Of a stretch of 64,000 nucleotides of DNA, positions 1 to 8,510 are shown in pieces. Each line of letters starts with the position of its first letter. Within the stretch, counting starts at the first letter, position 1. Origin of the DNA: Streptomyces actuosus. Its GTDB lineage: Bacteria; Actinomycetota; Actinomycetes; Streptomycetales; Streptomycetaceae. Under the pieces are notes generated by a model. It had not been told where the DNA came from and searched no databases. It worked only from the letters and a program-made list of their open reading frames with translations. Position numbers and translations under genes: made by a program. The stretch spans positions 1 through 64,000 of the forward strand of contig NZ_JAFFZS010000028.1 of assembly GCF_016921115.1 (NCBI RefSeq), given 5' to 3'.

Positions 1-117
1 GGTATCAACATATCTGGCGTTGACTTTTGGCACGCTGTTGAGTTCTCAAGGAACGGACGCTTCCTTCGTACTCACCCTCTCGGGCTTTCCTCCGGGCGCT
101 TCCCTTCGGTGTCTCCG
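1..117 (-). other. rRNA operon 5' leader (partial; 16S gene outside window)
   Basis: Read on the minus strand, this stretch matches from memory the conserved leader that precedes 16S rRNA in Streptomyces rrn operons. It contains CTTGAGAACTCAACAGCGTG, then CCAAAAGTCAACGCC and ATATGTTGATACC, preceded by the run GAAGCGCCCGGAGGAAAGCC. The leader takes part in rRNA processing and antitermination. The mature 16S gene would lie to the left, outside the window, and be transcribed leftwards. Identification is by motif recall, not alignment. Confidence 0.75.
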
Positions 118-148
118 ACTCTATCAGTGTTTTTCCGTCCCCCTGACC
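118..148 (-). promoter_or_regulatory. likely rrn promoter nearest the leader
   Basis: The minus strand has TAGAGT (123-118) as a -10 box within TGATAGAGTCGG, a string I recall from streptomycete rrn promoters. GGTCAG or GTCAGG lies 18-19 nt upstream as a -35 region. It sits immediately before the conserved rRNA leader. Further rrn promoters may lie between 150 and 290, but I could not define them. Confidence 0.5.
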
Positions 149-296
149 ACCGTCCTGCAGGCATGCAGAAGGGGATCCCGAGTAGGATCTGACAAGTTGG
201 GTGCTGCAGGGCGATGACGCTCGTGCGCGCCACTCCGTCCCACGCAGGAGTACGACAGTACACGCGGCCGTCGATGCGGTGCAAATCGACGAGAGG

Positions 297-312
297 GGTG
301 GTCTAGACCTCT
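297..312. promoter_or_regulatory. DasR operator (dre) upstream of crr-ptsI
   Basis: The sequence GGTGGTCTAGACCTCT agrees with the DasR-responsive element consensus A(C/G)TGGTCTAGACCA(C/G)T at 14 of 16 positions, including the whole TGGTCTAGACC core. DasR is the GntR-family repressor of N-acetylglucosamine metabolism and is known to control crr-ptsI in Streptomyces. The site lies 116 bp before the crr start, where the promoter is expected. It also lies upstream of the leftward rrn promoter, but no role there is implied. Confidence 0.85.
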
Positions 313-427
313 ATTCGGGAGCTATCGTGCGGAACCGGCACTTCCTCTGACATACGCTGCTGCGCAGTGCATCGTCGGGCACAGGCAGTGACGGCCCATC
401 CGCATCTCCACCCCTGGGAGGCTTCCC

Positions 428-877
428 ATGACCACCGTGACGTCCCCGCTGGTCGGCCGCGCCGTCGGACTGGCCGCCGTGCCGGATCCCGTGTTCTCCG
501 GGGCCATGGTCGGCCCGGGTACCGCCATCGACCCCGTCCGCGAGGCGTCCGAGGCCGTCGCCCCCGTCGACGGTGTGATCGTCTCTCTGCACCCGCACGC
601 GTTCGTCGTCGTCGACGGCAACGGACGCGGGGTCCTCACCCACCTCGGCATCGACACCGTGCAGCTCAACGGCGAGGGTTTCGAGGTGCTGGTGAACAAA
701 GGCGACACGGTGACGCGGGGGCAGAGCATCGTGCGGTGGAACCCCGCTGCCGTCGAGGCGGCCGGCAAGTCCCCGGTATGCCCCGTGGTAGCGCTCGAAG
801 CCACCGCCGAGTCCCTCTCCGAGCTCCGTGAGGACGGTGACGTGAAGGCCGGCGACAGTCTCTTCGTCTGGAAGTGA
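428..877 (+). CDS. crr: PTS glucose-type enzyme IIA component
   Basis: This 149-residue cytosolic protein is a single-domain IIA-Glc-type phosphocarrier. It accepts phosphate from HPr and passes it to sugar-specific IIB domains such as those for N-acetylglucosamine. The active histidine is His72 in THLGIDTVQL, and the assisting histidine is His57 in HPHAFVVV. Length is normal for a free-standing Crr. The ATG follows GGGAGG at 416-421. ptsI starts 80 bp downstream and they probably form one operon under the DasR operator at 297-312. Confidence 0.95.
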   Translation: MTTVTSPLVGRAVGLAAVPDPVFSGAMVGPGTAIDPVREASEAVAPVDGVIVSLHPHAFVVVDGNGRGVLTHLGIDTVQLNGEGFEVLVNKGDTVTRGQSIVRWNPAAVEAAGKSPVCPVVALEATAESLSELREDGDVKAGDSLFVWK

Positions 878-957
878 CGCCGGCGCCGTCCTTCCGGACG
901 GCGGTCAGGACAACCACCGCGGCGGTCGTACCCGCCGCACTATCGGAGACGGGTGAG

Positions 958-2628
958 ATGGACACAACGCTGCGAGGCGTCGGCGTGAGCCACGGGGTGG
1001 CGATCGGCGAGGTTCGGCACATGGGCACGGCGGTGCTGGAACCGCCTGCCAAGCAGATCCCGGCGGAAGAGGCGGAACGTGAGCAGGGGCGCGCCCGCAA
1101 GGCCGTGGAGGCTGTGGCCGCCGACCTGATGGCGCGTGGCAACCTGGCCGGGGGCGAGGCCCAGGCGGTGCTCGAGGCACAGGCCCTGATGGCCCAGGAC
1201 CCGGAGCTGATGGCGGACGTGGAGCGGCGTATCGCCGTGGGCAGCACGGCGGAGCGTGGCGTCTACGACGCGTTCGCCGCCTACCGCGAGCTGCTGGCCG
1301 CGGCGGGCGAGTACCTCGCCGGCCGCGTCGCCGACCTGGACGACGTGCGGAATCGTATCGTCGCGCGACTGCTCGGGGTCCCGATGCCCGGCGTGCCGGA
1401 CAGCGACCAGCCGTATGTGCTCGTGGCGAGGGATCTGGCTCCGGCCGACACCGCGCTGCTGGACCCGACGCTCGTCCTCGGTTTCGTCACGGAGGAAGGC
1501 GGGCCCACCAGCCACAGCGCGATCCTCGCTCGGGCGCTGGGTGTGCCGGCCGTGGTGGCCATGCCGGGTGCCGGTGAGCTTCCCGAGGGAACGGTGATCG
1601 CGGTGGACGGGAGCACCGGTGAGATCTTCGTGAACCCACCGGAGGTGAAGAAGGCACAGCTGCGGGCCACTGCCGCGGAGCGGAAGGCGGCGCTGGCCGC
1701 GTCGACCGGCCCCGGTGCCACCGCCGACGGGCACAAGGTACCGCTGCTGGCCAACATCGGCGGTCCTGGCGATGTGGCGGCCGCGGTGGAGGCCGGTGCG
1801 GAGGGCGTGGGGCTGTTCCGCACCGAGTTCCTCTTCCTGGACGACAACAAGAAGGCGCCGTCCGAGGAGAAGCAGGTCGAGGCCTACCGCCAGGTGCTCG
1901 AGGCGTTCCCCGAGGGCCGTGTGGTCGTCCGTGTGCTGGACGCGGGTGCGGACAAGCCGCTGGACTTCCTGACGCCGGCCGACGAGCCGAACCCCGCACT
2001 GGGCGTCCGCGGCCTGCGTACCCTGCTCGACCACCCCGAGGTCCTGCGCACCCAGCTGGCCGCGCTCGCCAGGGCCGCCGAGGGGCTGCCGGTCTACCTC
2101 GAGGTCATGGCGCCGATGGTGGCCGACCGCACGGACGCGAAGGCGTTCGCGGACGCGTGCCGAGAGGCGGGGCTGCGGGCGAAGTTCGGCGCGATGGTGG
2201 AGATCCCGTCGGCCGCGCTGCGGGCGCGTTCGATCCTGCAGGAGGTCGAGTTCCTGTCGCTGGGGACCAACGACCTCGCGCAGTACACGTTCGCGGCCGA
2301 CCGTCAGGTGGGTGCGGTGTCCCGGCTTCAGGACCCATGGCAACCGGCGCTGCTGGACCTGGTCGCGCTGTCCGCCGAGTCGGCGAAGGCCGAGGGCAAG
2401 AGCTGCGGTGTCTGCGGTGAGGCCGCGTCCGACCCGCTGCTGGCGTGTGTGCTGACCGGGCTGGGCGTCACCTCTCTCTCCATGGGTGCTGCCTCCCTCC
2501 CCTATGTGCGGGCGACGCTGGCGAAGTTCACGCTCGCGCAGTGCGAGCGTGCCGCTGCCGCGGCACGCGCCGCGGACAGCGCCGACGAGGCGCGCCACGC
2601 GGTGCAGGCGGTGCTGTCCGGCGAGTAG
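958..2628 (+). CDS. ptsI: PTS enzyme I (phosphoenolpyruvate-protein phosphotransferase)
   Basis: This 556-residue enzyme I transfers phosphate from phosphoenolpyruvate to HPr and feeds all PTS permeases. The active histidine is His186 in GGPTSHSAILARALG. The C-terminal PEP-binding half ends with GVCGEAA, carrying the conserved cysteine, and also has SLGTNDLAQYTFAADR. I chose ATG 958 (MDTTLRGVGVSHG) because enzyme I homologues begin this way. The frame is open back to 874, but those 28 codons look unlike the family and would nearly abut crr. A strong hairpin terminator follows at 2658-2695. Confidence 0.95.
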   Translation: MDTTLRGVGVSHGVAIGEVRHMGTAVLEPPAKQIPAEEAEREQGRARKAVEAVAADLMARGNLAGGEAQAVLEAQALMAQDPELMADVERRIAVGSTAERGVYDAFAAYRELLAAAGEYLAGRVADLDDVRNRIVARLLGVPMPGVPDSDQPYVLVARDLAPADTALLDPTLVLGFVTEEGGPTSHSAILARALGVPAVVAMPGAGELPEGTVIAVDGSTGEIFVNPPEVKKAQLRATAAERKAALAASTGPGATADGHKVPLLANIGGPGDVAAAVEAGAEGVGLFRTEFLFLDDNKKAPSEEKQVEAYRQVLEAFPEGRVVVRVLDAGADKPLDFLTPADEPNPALGVRGLRTLLDHPEVLRTQLAALARAAEGLPVYLEVMAPMVADRTDAKAFADACREAGLRAKFGAMVEIPSAALRARSILQEVEFLSLGTNDLAQYTFAADRQVGAVSRLQDPWQPALLDLVALSAESAKAEGKSCGVCGEAASDPLLACVLTGLGVTSLSMGAASLPYVRATLAKFTLAQCERAAAAARAADSADEARHAVQAVLSGE

Positions 2629-2657
2629 CCGCGGTGCGGCATGGAGCCGTGGCCGGC

Positions 2658-2695
2658 GCCGAGGGCGTCCCACCGGAGTGTGGGGCGCCCTCGGC
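2658..2695. terminator. bidirectional terminator after ptsI
   Basis: An inverted repeat with arms GCCGAGGGCGTCCCAC and GTGGGGCGCCCTCGGC forms a 16-bp stem with one G-U pair and a 6-nt loop. It lies 30 bp after the ptsI stop and 3 bp from the end of the convergent gene at 2699-3592, so it can serve both strands. Confidence 0.85.
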
Positions 2696-2698
2696 GTT

Positions 2699-3592
2699 TC
2701 AGTGCTGGTGTCCCCGTGCCGTGTCGTGCTCACCGAGGTCGGGCGGCTGGCAGTAGTCGACGCCGGATTCCGGGGAGATGAGGTCGCCGGACTCGGCGTC
2801 GGTGCAGTAGGCGTCGAAGACCTCGCCGGCGCTGAGGGGCTGGAGGGCGTCTCCGCGCAGTCGCCATCCGTAGACGCGGTCGGGACTGCCGGGTGCGCTG
2901 GTGCGCATGACGAGCCCGCCCGGGGTGCGGGCACCGAGGCCCAGTGCCAGCACGGTCGTGAATTCGAGGGCTTCGGTCCCGACCAGCCGCGTGCTGCCTC
3001 CGGTGTCCGTGTCGGCGTGGAGGACGGAGACGAGTGCGCCGGCTGGTCCCGTGACGCTGACGACGAGGTGGCGGGAACCCGGTGCGGCCGTGTCGAGGAT
3101 ACGGAGCAGGAGCGCCGCGGCTCGGGCGAAGGCCGCTCGGCCGAGGTCCTCTCCGCAGGTGGCGCAGGTGCCGAGCCGGGCGAGAAGGGCGGACGCGTAC
3201 TCCTGGGTCCCCCTGCGGACGGCCTCGCCGACCAGTGCGGGGACCAGTTCCGTGAGGGGCTGGCCCTCGTAGGGCAGGGTGGGGCCGGTGGTGGCCAGGC
3301 GGGCGGTGAACCGGCTGCGGCTCGTTGCGGCGTCGGGGTCCAGCCCTTCGTCGGCGCAGAAGTCCACGTACTCCTGCGGATCGAAGAGGGCGACTGCGGT
3401 GTGGCCGCCCTGGGCGGCACGCGTCCTGAGGAAGGCTTCCATCTCCCGCAGGTAGGCGGTGTGGTCGTCGAAGGTGAAGCTGCGGTAGCGCAGCATGGCC
3501 CGGAAGTCGTGCTCGTCCGTGAGCAGGCCGATCGTGCCGGCCATCTCTCGGCGCAGGACACGTCGGGCCGGCCGGTGTTCGGTGTGTGCCAT
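2699..3592 (-). CDS. conserved hypothetical protein
   Basis: I do not recognise a defined family for this 297-residue soluble protein. It has no signal peptide or membrane segment. It contains one CATCGE (Cys-x-x-Cys) motif near residue 142, too little for a zinc ribbon, and is otherwise an acidic mixed-composition protein ending GEHDTARGHQH. The start at 3592 (MAHTEHRPARR) is preferred over one nine codons upstream because AGGGGGAAG lies at proper spacing before it. It converges on ptsI and stands alone. The type of sequence suggests a Streptomyces-specific conserved protein. Confidence 0.75.
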   Translation of the reverse strand: MAHTEHRPARRVLRREMAGTIGLLTDEHDFRAMLRYRSFTFDDHTAYLREMEAFLRTRAAQGGHTAVALFDPQEYVDFCADEGLDPDAATSRSRFTARLATTGPTLPYEGQPLTELVPALVGEAVRRGTQEYASALLARLGTCATCGEDLGRAAFARAAALLLRILDTAAPGSRHLVVSVTGPAGALVSVLHADTDTGGSTRLVGTEALEFTTVLALGLGARTPGGLVMRTSAPGSPDRVYGWRLRGDALQPLSAGEVFDAYCTDAESGDLISPESGVDYCQPPDLGEHDTARGHQH

Positions 3593-3700
3593 GTCTTCCC
3601 CCTGTGCGCGGTCGATCAATGCTCACTCACAGTAATCGGCGGGACTGACAACGGCCCGGGCGAGACGATCGGGGCCCCGGGCACCGGGAGACGGAGCAGG

Positions 3701-3734
3701 TCACAGCGGTGACAGCGGTGACAGCGGTGACAGC
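3701..3734. repeat. 9-bp tandem repeat TGACAGCGG
   Basis: The unit TGACAGCGG occurs in nearly four consecutive copies: the first starts TCACAGCGG and the last is cut after seven bases. It lies in the 346-bp space between the hypothetical gene and aacS, 109 bp upstream of the hypothetical gene's start. No other gene is visible between 3593 and 3938. Confidence 0.7.
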
Positions 3735-3910
3735 ACGGAGAGTTGCAGCCGACGGGGTCCGGGCCGCCCGCCGCGGCCCTGGCTCCGTGGGGGCCGCCGC
3801 ACAGGACGGCCGGCGCCGGACCGCGACGCAGGACGTGGCCGCCGGGCCGGCGGGCGTACGCGCGGATGTGGCCACGGCTGCGGCGCCGGGTCCGGCGGGT
3901 CGGGGTGTCG

Positions 3911-3933
3911 CCCGGCGGGGTGGCCCCGCCGGG
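3911..3933 (-). terminator. hairpin after aacS
   Basis: A perfect 10-bp stem (CCCGGCGGGG / CCCCGCCGGG) with a 3-nt loop lies 6 bp beyond the aacS stop codon on the minus strand. Its position and stability fit a streptomycete terminator, which often lacks a U-tract. Confidence 0.6.
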
Positions 3934-3938
3934 ACGGT

Positions 3939-5906
3939 TCACGCCCGCTTGCGGGCCAGCTCCTCGTAGAAGCGGAGCAGGCCGAGGTCGTCGACCGAGC
4001 CCGGGTTGACCGCCTTCTCCAGCGGAGTGCCCTGGAGCATCCGCTTGACGGGGACCTCGATGCGCTTGCCGGTGAGGGTGTGCGGGACTCCGGGCGCCTC
4101 GATGATCTCGTCGGGGATGTGGCGCGGCGAGAGCTGGTCGCGGATGGTCTGCTTGATGCGCTTCACGAGCGCGTCGTCGAGGACGGCACCGGGGACCAGG
4201 TGCACGAACAAGGGCATCCAGTACCCGCCGTCGGGCTGCTCGATGCCGATGACGAGGGATTCCTTGATCTCGGGAAGGCGCTCGACGGCTTCGTAGATGT
4301 CGGCCGAGCCCATGCGGACGCCCTGGCGGTTGAGGGTGGAGTCGGAACGGCCGTGGATGACGACGGATCCCCGCGCGGTGACGGTGATCCAGTCGCCGTG
4401 CCGCCACACGCCGGGATAGGTGTCGAAGTAGCTGTCGTGGTAGCGGCTGCCGTCCGGGTCGTTCCAGAAGCGGACCGGCATCGAGGGCATGGGGTTGGTG
4501 ACGACGAGCTCGCCGACCTCGTCGGTCAGGGGCTCGCCGCTGGGGTCCCAGGACTGCAGGTCGGTGCCGAGGCACGGGGCCTGGAGCTCACCGAGGTACA
4601 CGGGGAGGGTCGGTACGGCCCCCGCGAAGCAGGAGCACACGTCCGTGCCGCCGCTGACCGAGGCGATCCACAGGTCGTCGCGGACCTCGTCGTGCAGCCA
4701 GCGGAACCCGTCGGGCGGCAGCGGCGAGCCGGTGGTGGCCACGCACCGGATCCGCGAGAGGTCGAAGTCGCGGGAGGGGTGGACGCCCGCCTTGCGGCAG
4801 GCCATGACGTACGCGGCCGATGTGCCGTACAGGGTGGCCCCGGTGCGCTCGGCGACCCGCCACTGGGCGCCGGTGTCCGGATATCCGGGGCTGCCGTCGT
4901 AGAGGACCACCGTGGTGCCGGTCAGCAGGCCGGAGACCAGGAAGTTCCACATCATCCAGCCGGTCGAGGTGTACCAGAAGAAGCGGTCCCGGGGGCCGAG
5001 GTCGCACTGCAGCCCGAGCTGCTTGAGGTGCTCGACCAGGATCCCGCCCTGGGACTGGACGATGGCCTTGGGCAGGCCGGTCGTGCCGGAGGAGTACAGG
5101 ACCCACAGCGGATGGTCGAAGGGGACCTGCTCGAAGACGGGTTCGGTCCGGGCCGAGGTGAGGTCCGCCCACTCCAGGGCTCCCTCGGGCGCTTCGGTGC
5201 CCAGGAGCGGGATGTGGACGACGGCGCGCAGGGTGGGCAGCTCGCCGCGCAGCTCGGCGACGGTGTCCCGGCGGTCGTGCTCCTTGCCGCCGTAGCGGTA
5301 GCCGTCGACGGTGAACAGGACCACCGGTTCGACCTGCTGGAAGCGGTCGAGGACGCTGCGGGCGCCGAAGTCGGGGGCGCAGGAGGTCCACACGGCACCC
5401 ACGGCTGCCGTGGCGAGCAGGGCGACGACGGCCTGCGGGATGTTCGGGAGGTAGCCGCCGACCCGGTCCTGGGGTCGTACGCCGAGAGCGCGCAGCTCGG
5501 CGGCGAGGGAGCCGACCTGGTGGCGCAGCTCGGACCAGGTCACCGGGCGTGGTTCGTGGCTCTCGTCGACGTACAGGAGTGCCGGTTCGTCCCCGCGGGT
5601 GGCGGCGGCCCGCAGGGCGTGCTCGGCGTAGTTCAGGGTGCCACCCGGGAACCACTGTGCTCCGGGCATGGTGCGGTCGCCCAGCACGCGCGTGCAGGGG
5701 GTGGAGAACCGTACGTCGAACCACTCGGTGACGGCCTTCCAGAAGGTTTCCAGGTGGTCGACGGACCAGCGGTGCAGCGCCGGGTACCCGCCGTCGGCGG
5801 GGGCGCCGTGGTGCTCGGCGGCCCAGGCCTGGAACCTGGTGACCTGTGCCTCGGCGATGAGGTCGGGGTCGGGCTCCCAAAGCGGCTGGGGGTTCACGGT
5901 CGACAT
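3939..5906 (-). CDS. acetoacetyl-CoA synthetase
   Basis: This 655-residue cytosolic enzyme of the ANL adenylate-forming superfamily activates acetoacetate to acetoacetyl-CoA with ATP. The N-terminus has the ACAS-type entry motif around WFPGGTLNYAEHAL. The AMP-binding signature is LYSSGTTGLPKAIVQSQGG, the hinge region is GRSDSTLNRQGVRMGS, and the catalytic lysine is Lys614 in HTLTGKRIEVPVKRM. The length equals that of acetoacetate-CoA ligases and is longer than simple acyl-CoA synthetases. Start 5906 (MSTVNPQPLWEPD) fits the family; the frame is open far upstream only because of GC bias. The aacS/acsA symbol varies, so none is given. Acetate-CoA ligase is a less likely alternative. Confidence 0.9.
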   Translation of the reverse strand: MSTVNPQPLWEPDPDLIAEAQVTRFQAWAAEHHGAPADGGYPALHRWSVDHLETFWKAVTEWFDVRFSTPCTRVLGDRTMPGAQWFPGGTLNYAEHALRAAATRGDEPALLYVDESHEPRPVTWSELRHQVGSLAAELRALGVRPQDRVGGYLPNIPQAVVALLATAAVGAVWTSCAPDFGARSVLDRFQQVEPVVLFTVDGYRYGGKEHDRRDTVAELRGELPTLRAVVHIPLLGTEAPEGALEWADLTSARTEPVFEQVPFDHPLWVLYSSGTTGLPKAIVQSQGGILVEHLKQLGLQCDLGPRDRFFWYTSTGWMMWNFLVSGLLTGTTVVLYDGSPGYPDTGAQWRVAERTGATLYGTSAAYVMACRKAGVHPSRDFDLSRIRCVATTGSPLPPDGFRWLHDEVRDDLWIASVSGGTDVCSCFAGAVPTLPVYLGELQAPCLGTDLQSWDPSGEPLTDEVGELVVTNPMPSMPVRFWNDPDGSRYHDSYFDTYPGVWRHGDWITVTARGSVVIHGRSDSTLNRQGVRMGSADIYEAVERLPEIKESLVIGIEQPDGGYWMPLFVHLVPGAVLDDALVKRIKQTIRDQLSPRHIPDEIIEAPGVPHTLTGKRIEVPVKRMLQGTPLEKAVNPGSVDDLGLLRFYEELARKRA

Positions 5907-6119
5907 GGGGCGGCTCCCGGACTGTGCGCGTCGTGTGCGTCCTCCGCGCACGGGCAGGGGTGTGCGCGTGACGCGGCTGACAGGGACGATGCCATGTGAT
6001 CGACTCCTGCACCAGGGTGTCCCACACACAGTCCGGGTCGTGGCGATGTGGTCGTCGCATGGATGAACGGCAGTTGAACGGCACGCCCGCGCGGGCCTGT
6101 CAGTGGCAGGGTGAGCAGC

Positions 6120-8486
6120 ATGAACGGTCGTGACCTGGTGCGTTCGGTGAAGTCGGTGGGTTCTGTGGGTGCTGCACAGAGGTTGCGGACCGTGCGGGCG
6201 GCGTGGCGCAGGTGGCGCGCCGATGCCAGTGGGCTGCCGAGCCGGGGGGCCGAGCGGGCCCGGGTGCCCGGTGTGGTGCAGGAGGCGGAACCGGGTCCGG
6301 GGGGCGGTGTCCTCCGGTTCAGCCGCTCGGAGCTGCGGATCCACGTCGCGGTGAACGGTGCCGTCTTCTGGGGCTGGGACGGCGCCGACCCGGAGCCCTC
6401 GTACGCGCTGGCGGGCCGCTGCCCGGAGCCGGACCCCCGTGCGGTGCTGGAGCCGGACAAGGACGGCGGCTGGCGGGTCGTGGCGGAGCGGGTGACGGTG
6501 GCCGTGTCGCGGCACGGCCTGGTCGAGGTGCGCACGCCCGGTGGGGTGACCCTGCGGCGTGACCTGCCACCGCGCTGGTGGGAGCCGGTGGACGGCGGTC
6601 CGGCGCGCTGGATGCAGCGGTCGGAGGTGGCCGCGGACGCGCGGTTCTTCGGCCTCGGCGGGCGGGCGGCGGGGCCGCGCCTGCGCGACGGGCGGTACCG
6701 GCTGTGGAACACCGACCCCGGCCGGGCCTTCTCCCCCGCCGACGACCCCCTGTACATCACCATGCCGGTACAGATGGTGGTCGCCGACGCGGCGACGCAC
6801 CTCGTCTTCCACGACACCTCGTGGGACGGCACGGTGGCGTTGCGGGAGGGCGAGGAGGGAGCCGGCTCGGGGCACGACCGGGCCGGGTCGTGCGATCTGC
6901 GGATGGAGGGCGGTCCGCTGCGCTGCTGGGTGATGGTGGGGACCCCGGCGCGCGTGCTGCTCATGTGGGCCTCGCTCACCGGTGCGCCTGCCCGCCCCCC
7001 GGCCTGGGCGCTCGGGCATCATCACGCACGCTGGGGCTTCGGCAGCGAGCGGGAGGTGCGGCGCGTCGTCGCCGGGTACCGCGAGCACGGCCTGCCGCTC
7101 GACGCGGTCCACCTGGACATCGACCATTTCGACGAGCACCAGGTCTTCACCGTCGACGAGGAACGATTCCCCAAGCTTTCGGGGCTCGCCGACGAACTGC
7201 GCCGGGACGGCATCCGGCTGGTGTCGATCGTCGACCCGGCGGTCAAGGCCGCGCCCGGCAACGCCGTGTACGACTCGGGCGCCGCCCTGGACGCCTTCGT
7301 GCGGGACGCCTCGGGGCGGGTCGTGGAGGGGGTGGTGTGGCCCGGGGCGTCGGTGTACCCGGACTTCACGTACGCGCGCGTGCGCAAGTGGTGGGGTGGG
7401 CTGTACGCGGAGCGGCTGGCGCAGGGGTTCTCCGGCTTCTGGCACGACATGAACGAACCCGTGTCGTTCGCCGCGTTCGGCGAGACGACACTGCCGCGGT
7501 CGGCCCGGCATGCCCTGGAGGGACGGGGCGGCGATCACCGGGAGGCGCACAACGTGTACGCGTTGTGCATGGCCAGGGCAGCCTACGAGGGCATGCGGGA
7601 GCTGGTTCCCCATGAGCGCCCGTTCCTCTTCTCACGGTCCGGGTGGGCGGGCATGCAGCGCTACGGCGGCACCTGGTCCGGGGACGTCGCCACGGGCTGG
7701 CCGGGGCTGCGGGCGTCGCTGGCGCTGGTGCTCGGTCTGGGGCTGTGCGGGGTGCCGTACTCGGGCCCGGACGTGGGGGGCTTCGACGGCAGCCCGTCGC
7801 CGGAGCTGTTTCTGCGGTGGTTCCAGCTCGGGGCGTACCTGCCGTTGTTCCGCACCCACGCGAGTCTGTGGGCCGGGCGCAGGGAGCCGTGGGAGTTCGG
7901 GGCGGAGGTGCTGGGGCACGCGCGCGTGGCGCTTGCCGAGCGGCGACGGCTGCTGCCGTATTTCGTGACCCTGGCGTATCTGGCGCGGCGGACCGGGGCG
8001 CCCTATGTGCGGCCGGTCTGGTGGGGTGAGCCGGAGGATCGCGCGCTGCGCGACTGCGGGGACGCCTTCCTGCTGGGTGACGCGTTCCTGGTGGCTCCGG
8101 TGCTGGACCCGGGCGCGGACCGTCGGGCACTGCAACTGCCCAGGGGCCGCTGGTACGACACGGAGACGGGGCGGGCCTACGAGGGGCCCGGGCAGGTTCT
8201 CGTGGAGGCGCCTCTGGCGCGGATCCCGGTCCTCGCGCGCGCCGGTGCCGTGGTTCCGGTGCACGGGGCCGACGGCGGGTTGGAGCTGGAGGTGTGGGCG
8301 CCGGCCCGAGGGCGGACAGGGGTCGGGCTGGTCGTGCCGGACGAGGGCGACGGCTGGGAGGAGCCGGAGATCGAGCGCTATGTCACCCGATGGGAGGGAC
8401 GGCGCCTGGTCGTCGAGCAGGAGGGCGAGGACGGCCCTCGGGAGCCCGTCCGCCCGGTGCGGGTGCGCGGCACCGCCGAGGAGTGA
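6120..8486 (+). CDS. glycoside hydrolase family 31 (alpha-glucosidase-like)
   Basis: This 788-residue protein has the GH31 architecture: an N-terminal beta-sandwich, a (beta/alpha)8 barrel from about residue 300, and C-terminal beta domains. The nucleophile is Asp443 in GFWHDMNEP and the acid/base is Asp522 in GGTWSGDVATGW. LDIDHFDEHQVFTVDE and SGPDVGGFDG are further family motifs. No signal peptide is present, so it probably acts inside the cell on alpha-glucosides or alpha-xylosides; the substrate cannot be read from sequence. ATG 6120 is preferred over GTG 6111 because AGGG then sits at better spacing. A direct repeat TGAACGGCA occurs twice at 6064-6083, just upstream. Confidence 0.88.
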   Translation: MNGRDLVRSVKSVGSVGAAQRLRTVRAAWRRWRADASGLPSRGAERARVPGVVQEAEPGPGGGVLRFSRSELRIHVAVNGAVFWGWDGADPEPSYALAGRCPEPDPRAVLEPDKDGGWRVVAERVTVAVSRHGLVEVRTPGGVTLRRDLPPRWWEPVDGGPARWMQRSEVAADARFFGLGGRAAGPRLRDGRYRLWNTDPGRAFSPADDPLYITMPVQMVVADAATHLVFHDTSWDGTVALREGEEGAGSGHDRAGSCDLRMEGGPLRCWVMVGTPARVLLMWASLTGAPARPPAWALGHHHARWGFGSEREVRRVVAGYREHGLPLDAVHLDIDHFDEHQVFTVDEERFPKLSGLADELRRDGIRLVSIVDPAVKAAPGNAVYDSGAALDAFVRDASGRVVEGVVWPGASVYPDFTYARVRKWWGGLYAERLAQGFSGFWHDMNEPVSFAAFGETTLPRSARHALEGRGGDHREAHNVYALCMARAAYEGMRELVPHERPFLFSRSGWAGMQRYGGTWSGDVATGWPGLRASLALVLGLGLCGVPYSGPDVGGFDGSPSPELFLRWFQLGAYLPLFRTHASLWAGRREPWEFGAEVLGHARVALAERRRLLPYFVTLAYLARRTGAPYVRPVWWGEPEDRALRDCGDAFLLGDAFLVAPVLDPGADRRALQLPRGRWYDTETGRAYEGPGQVLVEAPLARIPVLARAGAVVPVHGADGGLELEVWAPARGRTGVGLVVPDEGDGWEEPEIERYVTRWEGRRLVVEQEGEDGPREPVRPVRVRGTAEE

Positions 8487-8510
8487 GACGCCTGCCGGGC
8501 CGGTGGGGGC

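Noticed and set aside
3939..7613. A 1224-codon open frame on the minus strand spanning aacS and the GH31 gene
   Set aside because: Only the part up to 5906 resembles a protein family. The upstream half is antisense to the GH31 gene and open because of GC bias.
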